Assembly (NCBI RefSeq): GCF_000237925.1
Contig: NW_017386129.1
Location: forward strand, 1-64,000
Length of the DNA: 64,000 nucleotides
Direction: 5' to 3'
From: Schistosoma mansoni
Lineage: Eukaryota; Platyhelminthes; Trematoda; Strigeidida; Schistosomatidae
Translations under genes and position numbers: made by a program
Shown here: one piece after another, positions 22,301-34,800 of the stretch
How positions within the stretch are numbered: position 1 is the first letter of the stretch
Layout: every line of letters starts with the position of its first letter
The notes under the pieces: generated by a model
Database searches by the model: none
The model's input: only the letters and a program-made list of their open reading frames with translations
What the model was told of the DNA's origin: nothing

Positions 22301-25300
22301 GCCTCCTTCAATGCATCCTTATTTTCAATCCAATGATCATAAATAATCGATAAAATTTGTGACTGCAGCTAAAAAATTAAAGAGAAATAACGATAAGATA
22401 TAGAGTTTGCGTTGAAAAAGATTGATCTTTCACAATTTGCTAGTGATTATACAGATTTATCTAGGCAAGTCTAGATTTGAATAAAGCGGCATGAATAGCA
22501 ATTAGTTGGAACAAAAGGCTATACGCGGATGATGAAATAGATTACTTAATTTGTTATGAAATCCAAGTACATACCCACTGTTATCAACAAACCTGCAGTG
22601 AAAAAATAAACGACACTACTGCCAAAATAGAGCCAACAAAAACCCAACTAGTATTTACTGGCGATAATGCACATGAAACGACAAGCCAATTATTAGAAAT
22701 TTCCCTTACTAAAACATATAAAGTTGCAAAGCTTGTTTCTTTGGAAAACAATAGCATTCAAAAATAAACCAGTTCTGATTATGTATCATTTATAATTGTG
22801 CCTAAAGGGTTGTATCCAAGGTTGGTTTATGTACAGAAGATAGAGGGTACTTGTAGTATTTCAAACGATCATGGGGTTCTGGTAGTTTAGAAAACCATAC
22901 CAGATAGAGAAGTAGGATAGGTGATTACCCAATCAGAAATGCGACACATGATTCTTCAATTTCTAGATGTTTCAGAGATGCCTCTATTCAACGCTGATTA
23001 GATAAAATGTTTCCCAGTATTTTATGGGTCCCTATGTACTTTTTCGAGGAACTACAGAACATATTTAATATATCCTTTATAATAAGTAAAAATACCAAAA
23101 TCCATACACAATTCATTGAAGAAAACATTTAAACGTGAGAGCACATCTGTTCACAAACCTGGTCAATAAACACAAATAAAAATAACGTTGATGAAACGTT
23201 CTCTTTTACCACGTAACTATAACTTACATCTGAGCTTACATAGAGAAGTCCGTTCAATAAATAACGTAATAAGTTAGTCGATTTGTAGTCCCAATTAAAT
23301 CGTACAGAAATGTTATCGATTAATGTCCGTAAATTGCATAATGAGTCTAATTTCAAATTGATTTTGCAGAGAAGGGGGGGAACAAAAAAGACGTATTGAT
23401 ATTATTTGTAATATTCACGATTATTACTTAAAATAAACTACAAAAATGTATTTACCAAGAACAAATTGATGTTGGTTTATTAAATGATTATTATTTGCCG
23501 TTAATAGGTTACAAAGAATAAATCAGTAAATAAAAATACCACTCCATTCTTATTTACAAATCTAATAGTTCACTTTATAACACGTTTAACATAAACAAAA
23601 ATTCATATTTTAATTGAGATCATGAACCGATCAATGCTAGATCATCATTGTAAACCTAGAAACACAGAACAGCCATTTCGTCCTAGTATGGGACATCTTA
23701 GCAGTGAGCATCCACGATCCCTCACTCCGAACTCCAACACAAGACCATCGGTCCCGCGCATGAACACTTGAGCTGTAGACCACTTGGCCGGCATCCAACG
23801 GTGTAAATGTCTAACTTCGACCGATCTACGATATTGTGCGGCCATCTTCCATTATCTTCGGTGGGTAACTGCTTCACAACAGAGACGGTTGAACTCCACT
23901 AGTCACTGCTTCTCAATAGAACTCTGAGAATCACCTCTCGAAGCTAGTCACTAGTGAGCACGTGATCATATGGCAATAGTTCACTCAATAATTCTCTGTA
24001 CAAAAACGATATTGGAATATGGTACTTTGATAATAGTTACTTGGACACTGATAACTTCCTTGAAGTATAAGTAAAACAAAAAGACAACTGATATTTCTAT
24101 AAATACCACTTGATTGCTTGTCCTTCAGTTAATGATCAACTCTTAGCCGATTATACTATGTACTAGATCTTTTGCCACCTGTATAACTATTTTAAGTATT
24201 TCAACCTAAAAAATTATTTACTTTTTATTTTCAACTCTCTTGAAACTCAATCTCAATGAATAAATGTAATCTAAATACTTATCCCTAACTCACAAACATA
24301 TAACATATAAAAGAAATCATTGTTTTGAGAAAAATGCACAAATTTGTTACTTGCACTTGACTGATATAAAACGACCCATGTTAATTGAAAAACACAAGCA
24401 TATTAAACTTGATGCCTTGAAATAATATCTTCAATGAAAAGTAAACCCTAATATTACGCAATCACTCAATAAATGAAAACAAGAATGACTGAAAGTGTAA
24501 AGAACGACAAAATCAGTAACCATGACAAAGTTGACAATAGTCTTATCCTACATTTCTGAAATGAAAAATGAAGGGCATTGGCAGACTATTGTATGTGCAG
24601 TAGTAACCTAGCCGAGGTTCCAGCTAAAATACCATTGATAAGATCGTTTATATATAGTGAGCGAACATTCAGGTGGGGAGAACCAATCTATTGTTTAACA
24701 CAAAACTATATACTACTTATCTGTCAAAATAAGTAGCAAACACCATACTATATATCATTACCTGTTAAACTATCAACTATTATGGATACATCACAAGTAA
24801 CCACCGCATACGCATTGGAAAACAGCATTTATTGAAGAATATATAGGACGACTTGAAGTCTCATACATAACTAGGAAGGATATTGAAGATAGCAAAATTT
24901 CAACTCATCTAAAATTCACTGGAAAAGATCTATACTACTCACAAGCAATTATTGCCCAGTCATGTGCACTGGGCCAATTTTGAATAAAGAGAGATCTAAA
25001 TTCCATGAGATGGTGCGGGAGAATGGATGGGGAGTCAGATATTCCTTACTTTAATTACAAAACAGGCCGTGAAATGCGATTTCGGAGACCAGCTGCAAAT
25101 TCAACTTCACGATTGTTTGATTATTGGAATCAGCATTCCGAATTCGGAAGGGGAGTTAATCCGAAAAAATTCTTACTTCAAGATATTAAAGCAGTCTGTA
25201 TTAATTATGAGACAGTGAATGAAAATTTTTGACACTGCACATTTGTTACAATGAAGTACATCCTCGAAATCGCTCAAATTCGGGTTTAAGTAATAATTCT

Positions 25301-28300
25301 CATTCGTGAATACATCGGAAACAATTTGTCAAGGAATCTCAAAGCGCTATATAAAGGTGAGTGCAAGTTTGGCAAATGTTTATCAAGTGATGGATTCCAT
25401 TCATGGAAATCATGTGTATTTTATAATGTTAAATGCCTTAAATGTGGCAAAGTTGTTCATAAGCAACGTTGTTGATTGCATTAGGATACACTAGTGTTGT
25501 TACAGATGTACATTTATGAACTAACTGTAAAGAGCTATACACTAACTACCTTCTTTAAATAACATACTTCAGAGGTCCTACTCAAAAAGACACGTAGTAA
25601 GTAATTAAAAATTACTTCTCTGGATACAGAAATTAATAGTCAGAGCATTTGATGAACATTACTATAGTTATAAATGCACATTAACATATAAATGACGCAA
25701 AATGTATATCCACCATCTATTTCTCGGATGATTTACCTTTACCAAATTCTGATCTCCATTTACTGGATTTTTTATTCCATGGACCATTCGGTGTTAAATT
25801 GAGAACACCTAATGCAGTTTCAATAATATCCAGCAAAAGTTTCGCGCGTTGATAACTCATCCCTGGCCAAAAGTAAGTGTGTATACTTGTAGTTACTTTA
25901 ATGTCAATAGTATTTTGACAATCTGTTCCAGTATGAATAGTCGTGATGCGACACATTGAACTGATAAAACGTATAAGTTTAACTAGGGAAGTAAAAAATT
26001 AAAATGAGACTGAGTGGAATGGAATTGAAACGGAATTTGGCGATTTGGTTGATAACTATTCTACTTTGATAAGCCAAGATGGACGTTGGCTAACAGTGGA
26101 ATCCAGGAAGCGCATTTTATCATATTTAGAAATCGTCAGCTGGGTCCCAGAGTTGATGTTCACTTCGAAACTCGGAATCAGTACTCTTCGCCTCAAACGT
26201 TTTACACATTATTCACTAATGAGATACTGAGTCCAGACAGTCACTCACTTGTGTAATCGGGTGAACTTTAATTCATATCTACATGTTGCCTTGATCTTTT
26301 AAGCATATGTGATCCTAGATTCCAGTCCCAGAACGAACACCAACTCTGGGATGAGACAGTCACATCCAGTTGATCAGTCCCAAATAGGGCCAAATGCACA
26401 TCCTGAATTTCATTGATAGCCACTATCCATCTCTGCTTCAAAACTGTTTGTCACTTAATGGTAATATCGAGGTAATCCACACAGGATGAGAATAAGCCAA
26501 AAGAGATTGATCAATTGAAGTATCGAACAACAATGTGAAGATGCAAACAACTAATGCACATAAATATTCTACTTTCTAATTCATTTATTTTTATGTACTG
26601 ATTGAAATTCTCTTAAACTTCAAACGGTGAACAATATTGCACTAGATGCTAATTTAATCTATTCCCGGTTAACAAGCCATTTTTCATCTAAATTCATGAA
26701 CGACAGGGAGGACTGGTTATTTTTTTCTCTACAATGGTAAATACAACGTGCTTTATGCATTATAAAGAAGTATTTTTGTGGAATTACTTGATTTCTGCTA
26801 ACAGATTAGATTGATTTTAGTACCTCTGAAAAAATTGATGATAATTCCTGTTCAATATGATGAACAAAACTAACACAAGGATAAAATCCAATATTACAAT
26901 GATAGAAACAACACAAATATAGTACATGGGTAAATTATTAAAGAACAGTAACTGCAGTTATGAATCAGGAAAAATGTCATACAAAACAAGTTACTGTGAT
27001 AAATACAAAAGCATAGAAAAACTCTTCTGAATAAGGTAGGGATGAAGTTTTCAACGTTACTTAATGTAGTTCACTAACCATAGATCTTTCTATTCAACTA
27101 TGGGCCACACATTGCTTGAGTTTGAGGGCTGATGGTATTACCTGGTTACGTAATCTGAAGTAGGTGGCCAAAGGCTCGAACCTTGACACTGGTGGTTGGA
27201 AGCAGAATCTTTCAGCCACTAACTTAACGCTCCACTAAAGTATGCTCAAGAATACAAGCACTAGTTCTACAACAATCATGTCTAGTCTAAGACTACATTA
27301 TTACGAGAAATTAGAGATATAAACCAACACACGACTCATTCTACAAAGATGATTTTAATTTCATCATGTAAAAAAGTAACTGGTAAACAATTATCTTCAT
27401 TTTATTCACCAACTATCGACAAAATAACTGATTCCAAGGTTAACGGTAGGCCCATTTATTTCAACTGTTCAACTAAACGGGAATTTTGCATAGATACGTA
27501 GATTTTAAAAACTGCCATCTAATTTGGACAAATGGTTAAGTATGTGAAGTAGTTAACGCAATTAATTACTTCGCTTCTTATTCAAACAGATGCCAACACA
27601 CAAGTTCTGAAAGAGTAAGTGTACTGAGTAGACTCCAAACATTATCACAATGATGGTATCTTACGTTTTTATATCGTATTTATTCTAGTTTAAATCTCGT
27701 TCTTCCTTGCCAATAACTTCTATACAATATTTTCCTTTTTCCCACTTTTAACGTTATTAACTTGATAGTTTACTGACATTTATTCTGATAACTCGTTAGC
27801 TTAAACACACTGGTTCTACGTCTTTCATGTTCCTTGTGCACTCTACCGTACAAAATAACTGTCTAGTGAAGGAACAACAAGAAATCTAACATATAATTTT
27901 TCTGTTATCCCATATTGCCTCGAGTTCAATGAAATAGAACAATCAATTAACAGTCATTTGGACCCTTGGTAGGGTCTACAATGCGCATTGTTCAGGAACA
28001 TCATACTAGGAAAAAATAGCTTCCCAATGTTTCCTGGTTTTCAACAGCTCTCTGACTAAAGTAAATCTGTGCTGTGAAACTTTAGGTTTCCATTGATTAC
28101 CCAATATTAAACAAATCATGTTAGTCTCTTACATAGTCATTCACCTGTCTCTAATTATCTGATAATCTGTTACATTTTACCCTTTACACAAATGGTCATC
28201 GTCCTGAGAATTCACAATCCAGAATAACAAAAGAAAATAAAAATTTTGAAGTTCTGATCCTTCAATCAATGTGAACACCGAACACGCAACTACTTTCCCA

Positions 28301-31300
28301 ATTTGTCTGAACCACTATACAAATACGTATTATTCAGTCTTATGTGAAGCGACTACTCGGTTGCAGTATCATTAACCGACAAAGATTCTCTTTGCTATTC
28401 TAACAACCAAGTCAACAATAACTTGACAGTTTTGAAAAAGACGAAAGAAGCCCATTGATTCATTAAAAAAAAAAGAATGAAGACTTTTCAACGAAGTAAA
28501 TTTCCTTTTTGACATTATGATCTTTTGGAGCTGTACAATCGTATTTATAGATAATTTTTGATGTAATGGTCTATAGTAAAATAGAAGAGTTTTACTAAAT
28601 TATTAAAGATATTCAAACTTACTCAAGACTACTACATGAATAAAATCACTTAAAAATATGATTGTATAGCTCCAGAAAATGATATCGCCAAAACAAAAAT
28701 CCTCTTCGCTGAAATGTCGTTATTCCTTCACTCTTATTAAACCAGTCAAGAATAACACAATATATCTACATAAAATAAGATAAATAAACACTTCAGAAAT
28801 AACTTACCTAAATACAATACATCATTATCCTGTATACTTAAAACATTCTCATCTTTCATTCTGTTCAAATCAAACAAATTATCAAACACTTGTAAACATA
28901 TTTCAGTATCTGATAAACAAATAATACGTTGATTATTACTATGACTAAGATTATTCAATATTTCTATACTATTATTGAAATGAATAGATTTACATAGGAT
29001 TCGTATACATTCTGTTGAATTGAAGAAAATTTTTTGAAACTGATTACGATAAGATGGATTTGAACAATTATTAAATGTATTACAACAATTTAAATATATA
29101 TCCATAAAGATTTCAGTAGTAGATATGTTGGACAGTATAAAATTCGTCGACTCTTTATCATTATTATTATCATTTGCTTTACTTTTCATATGTAAATATT
29201 TGCATAAAAACTTATGAATCCCATTCAATGCTAATATACGTACATAATCATTATGATGTGAAGCGCTGTATGTTAACATAGTAGGTACCTGAAAAATAAT
29301 AAGAACTAAATTATAAAATAATTTAAATATTATTTGTAACTAATGATAATAAAATATAGAAATATTGCATGCAGTTAGTCAGTCAGTCAGTCACAACTTA
29401 GAACTTCGTACGTACGTACATCAGTTCGAGTTGCCATACCACATTAGCACAGAGATGAAGTTGTTGATTCAAATCCTGACCACCACGTCAAGGTAGCAGC
29501 AACGGTCGGGGAATGCAGTTAGTATGTATAACTAAATAAAACTATACATAATTATGGTTGAAACTTAGCAGATATTCTAATGTTGACTTGAAGTTAAAAT
29601 AGCCAGTTAAGATTACCTTAAATGTTTTTGGTGTGTGTGTGTGTATGTAAACAGTTGGTACTTTCCACGTATCCGCATCCCAGAAGGATATCTCCTCCTG
29701 ATGAATTTTATAAAGGAACTGCACTGGCATTAATAAATTCTACAATCTAGCAATCAAAAACTGCAAAGTCGATGAGATAACTGCTTCATGTCAGTGAAAT
29801 ATGACCGATACACTTAATTAAAATGCTTAGCTAATATAATGTAGTAAGTATGAAGAATGCGCGTAGAACTAACCAGCTGTTTCACTAACAATGGTAAATC
29901 CGAATAATCTTTTAAACTATATAATCGTAACCAAACAAGCAATTTCCGTTCACTTATATCAGAATAGTGATCATCTTTTGAGTTGAGAAAAGTCAAAGAA
30001 AGATGTTCAAGTAGTTGATCAATTAGTAGATCATTTTTATATAATTGTGAAGCTTCCCAATCGGATACAATCAAAACACTCTCCAATGCATTTGAACCAG
30101 GTAATAATGTGAATTGATTATTCAAACAACTATGAATAAAGTTATCCCAGCTTGTATTCTGTAAAACAAATGCAATGAAAAACAAAATAATTAATTACCT
30201 ATCAGCAGTAACTATCACTTATCACAAATTCTTATTACGTGCTCCACAATGTAATTGATGATATAAAGTCTTAAAAGTCTAAGAATGTCCACAAATTTCC
30301 ATAAAAAACTACGAATCGAAGATTTAAGAAGACGCACATATAGGTAGCAACTGCATCCAATCCATTTTTTACGCTTGCCTCAAAATAACAGAAGTTACAA
30401 ACTCCCTTATGGTTTCAGAAAGTCACGGAGTAGACAGGATTACTTCCATTTACTTCAAATATATCAGATTTCATATTCTATTACTCTTGTTAAAACTACT
30501 TATAGTTTTGCTGGAAGCATGCATTTATCCTAACCGCCGAAAAACCGCATATAAAATAACTCGTTTCAAATCTGGAGACAAGACTAGCTTGCACAACTAC
30601 ACGTCTACAAATATAACTATAGTTACCTCCACAACAATGAAATAAATTATATATGACGAAATATAAGATTATTTGACCGATGAAAAGCTTGTTACCAATC
30701 CACATGTTTACCTTAAATCTAGATCTTTCATGACACACATCATATGGGATCAGAGATCCCTTACTTGTGTGCCTGAATTTCTTCCTCAGTCACCGAAATA
30801 GTTGAAATAAACTCCTCACTAATGGATCTTTATCCGGTCACAAGTGGTTTCATACAAGGTAGTCTCTTAATGTTTTCTATAACCTATACAAATGATACTG
30901 TAATCGACAGTGTGAGTAAACCTTCTCTGCGTACTTATGATATGAAGTTAATATACTCTTTTTCTGCTCTCTAACCTTAACAACAACATACATATATTTT
31001 ATTACACAGAAAATGTGTCCAATCACTACCAGAATACTGTACTTTTATTCTGAGTGAATTTTGTGTCAAAGATGAACTTGGATTAAAATTTATCCAAAAC
31101 CACTTTGCACTTCGTATTCTGGGAAGTGATTGTAATTCAGACTAAAAATCCAGGTGTAGTGAAACAAGACTTCAGCCTTTATAGAAGCGGCAACTTAGAC
31201 TAAATCCAATCTTTTTCTTCAAGATAGTAACCAAACTATCTTTTACATTTATTGATATCATCCAGTATGCAGAACCACTGAATTGTAACATTCTTAGTTC

Positions 31301-31781
31301 TCCATCAAAAATGGAGTCGTTTCATTATAAATCTACTCTCTATGTGAACAAATTTACAAGTTTTCGAGAATCTGAAAATTTCCCATAATCTATCATTAAA
31401 ACAAATTCACAACCATCGTCTTCACAGTACATTTATAGTTTCCTATCTTTCGACACCATTTTAAAAATTCTTACAAAACACAAAGTTTTACTCTTCCTAT
31501 CAAGAAAATACCAGTTTCAAACTGTTGCATCCTATGTGATATCTAACATGACGCTGTAGCTAAACCATATTCTTAAAGACTTTGTTTTCGTACATCAATT
31601 ATTAAAGACAACTCAATGATAGACGGATTGATGAATATCACAATATGTATTACAATAACAATGTTGTACATTAATATGTTTTTATCTGTGATCATTTGTT
31701 TTGCCTGCATTATATACTGCGCAATTTCAAAATCTTGGTGGTAAATGACCAATCAAAATAACTTATGAATCATGTCTTTCC

Positions 31782-31817
<36 letters not shown>

Positions 31818-34800
31818 CTATAGCCACACAACCAAACGTATCTATCGATGAATGGAACTATATATGCATGTACAATAAAGATACAGTTCAACTGATGTAT
31901 TATGTATCCATAAAAGGTTATTCAAATCATAGACATTGATACCTGAAACGATTTGGTAGTAGAGAGAAAATTACAACTACAGGACATCTTTGACATGGGA
32001 CAATCTACCGTTCCAGTTAACATCAATTGAATTACAGGTTTAAGTACGTTAAAATCATATACTTGTGGAGAATTTCGCTTGATGGTTACACTATTCAATT
32101 TTAAAAGACAAACCAAATAAATCAGTAAACACGGAAAAAAGTCCTGAAAATTACATATTTTAAACAGTAGCTTGGACAGTTAACAGCATCAGTATGATAA
32201 TAATTGTGAAAATAAAAAACTGGACTTAAAATATATTGATTAAGATTGTAAGAAGAATTGTTAATGTATGGAGGCAGCATACAGTGAGCAATTTTTACTT
32301 GTCTAACTATGCTAAGTTTAAAACTTACAGTGGTAAACAATGATTAAATGACCCCCTTAGTTTCTATATATTAACCCTAAATCAACACTAATGTACAACA
32401 AACCACTTCATATTCAGTTCGAAGAAGTTAAATAGTGAACCAACTAGAAAGTTTATTCGTCATCGCAGTCACTGAACACTTAAGTGTATCAGTAGACGGT
32501 ACCATAAGAAATTTGAACAAGTCATTTCGTACACTTACTGGATGAATAAACAAAATGGTTACCATGTATTGAAGTCTACTTGTTTCGAAGGAATAAATAT
32601 CCGAGAAAAAGTAAATCTACACACCTTAAGAATGTAAGATAACAATTTGATTCTAACGGTTAGGAATCAGAACGAAGTTGAACAGAAACAATAAATTAAC
32701 AATACCCATTTTATTTGAGACCGTGTTTATATCAATGAATTTTTTGTAGTTCACTAGTTAGGAAATTCAACTTTCAACCACTGCCATGCTGGCTCCAACA
32801 TCGATTTAATTACTTTGATCTGAACAGTGAAGTGGTAACATTAGTCATCACAAAAACATACCTCAAAATGGATTATATAAACCTTTACTTGGTTATTAAG
32901 TCAGAAATTAAAGTGCACGTCTACTCAGTTTCAAACACCTATTATAAATTACTCAGTTTTAAGAAAACTATCTAGAATCATAAACTACAGTGTTGTTGAA
33001 TGTACTGTTATTTGGAGAAACTCGATTCCTACTCAATGAATGACCGGTTCGAAACTAACTACTTTTATTTGAGTACCCAAATAGTGTAGCAATCATTTAC
33101 AAAGTATGTTTGGATAGTGATCTAATACATACGCATTTGACTATAATGAACGTAGTTCAACCTAAAACATTTTATTCAAATGAGTTTGTAGGTATCACTA
33201 CCAAGTTTTGATTTGATAATTTTGAATAAATTGAGCATTGGGTAGATTGTTATAAATAAATTAATATATTTGTAATATCCCAATGAGTAGAAAAATTAGA
33301 TTTTCTGACGTTTCGTGACTCAGTGTAAGCCACTTCTTCACAGACTAAATAACCAAATTAACATTAATCCAAGTTAAATATACACCGNNNNNNNNNNNNN
33401 NNNNNNNNNNNNNNNNNNNNNNNNNNNNNNNNNNNNNNNNNNNNNNNNNNNNNNNNNNNNNNNNNNNNNNNNNNNNNNNNNNNNNNNNNNNNNNNNNNNN
33501 NNNNNNNNNNNNNNNNNNNNNNNNNNNNNNNNNNNNNNNNNNNNNNNNNNNNNNNNNNNNNNNNNNNNNNNNNNNNNNNNNNNNNNNTGTGCGACCAATA
33601 AAAAAACAGGTCTGAATATGTTAATTTGGTTATTTATTCTGTGAAGAAGTGGCTTACACTGACTCACGAAACGTCAGAAAATCTAATTTTTCTACTCATT
33701 GGGATATCATAAATATATTAACTTATTTATTTTATTTAAAGTTTCCAAATTAAGACAGATTATCTTATTAAACTAACCTTTGTTCGAAAATAGACTTTAT
33801 AATACCACAAGCCACATTAGATGTGCAATTGTATCCAACACCCAATAAAAGACTCCACATAAGAAATGAATCGTAATTAAGAGCCTTCGATTAAAACAAA
33901 AACATTAAAACAAGTTGATGAGAAATTACTACGACCTTTCCTCAGACGTATAGTTTCATATTAGAATATACAGAACTTTAAAATTTTTTCAGAAACGGCC
34001 TAGTAGCATTAGTAAGCGCTCAACAATAAATGAGACTTCATAAATTATGGCTGTCTAATGAAATTCATATTTTTAGAACAATTAGTCAAAATGAAAGCGC
34101 GTCAATAATAACATATGTATTACGACGAAGAATAACCGATTTCTCAAGCCGAAATAACAATGCGATCAAAACAGTCAAAAATAACCATTATGGAGAAGTA
34201 CTAACTGCCTCTAATGAAAGTGACCATTTGAGTACACTTAATAAATGTAGATATAATTGATTTACATACACTTCCCCCTAGGTTTAATAATACTACTGGA
34301 CTACTCAACATTAGTGGGGTGAAAAGGTGTTTGAGTCCACGGCCCACCACTTGATAACCAAATCTTTTAACTACTGATAAACCATTTTGACTGTAGCTGA
34401 CATGCGCCTGAAATCCAGTTAGCTTTTAATACAAATTAAAACAATTGGAGATAGAAGATAGATTATATTCACGGATTCAACACTTTCCTTCTTGTACTCT
34501 TACCAAAAATAAGAAGAAACTGATAACTTTTTTTGAATACCTTTGTGACGATCGTGTCATTACTTGCCTGCCTTTACTTATATTTCTTTTCCTAAGAAAT
34601 CCGTCAATTTCAGCTCTGTTCAGTCTCATATTAAAGCATACGAGTAGAGAGCTGATAATTTCATTTGCAGACATATGTTTTCAACGTGCTCAAACCTAAT
34701 AAATTTCTTTTACAAACAGAATAAAGCATAAGAATGTAGACTTGATTATTCAGTTTTACTAATCGGTGTACACATCAACATTATAAATGACTTACGCAAA

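Noticed and set aside
25005-25494. Plus-strand ORFs considered as host exons
   Set aside because: Zinc-knuckle-like spacing and the antisense position in a THADA intron fit an old Gypsy gag better.
29632-29648. Short GT repeat considered as a CRISPR-like or satellite array
   Set aside because: A plain dinucleotide microsatellite; no CRISPR or satellite array is present in the window.
32122-32340. Minus-strand ORF upstream of exon 31943-32143
   Set aside because: Its end overlaps the acceptor of the better-supported exon, and its composition looks intronic.
34477-34674. Minus-strand frame resembling an extra THADA exon
   Set aside because: Possible AG and GT sites exist, but the entry phase gives stops in the alternatives and the sequence shows no clear family pattern.
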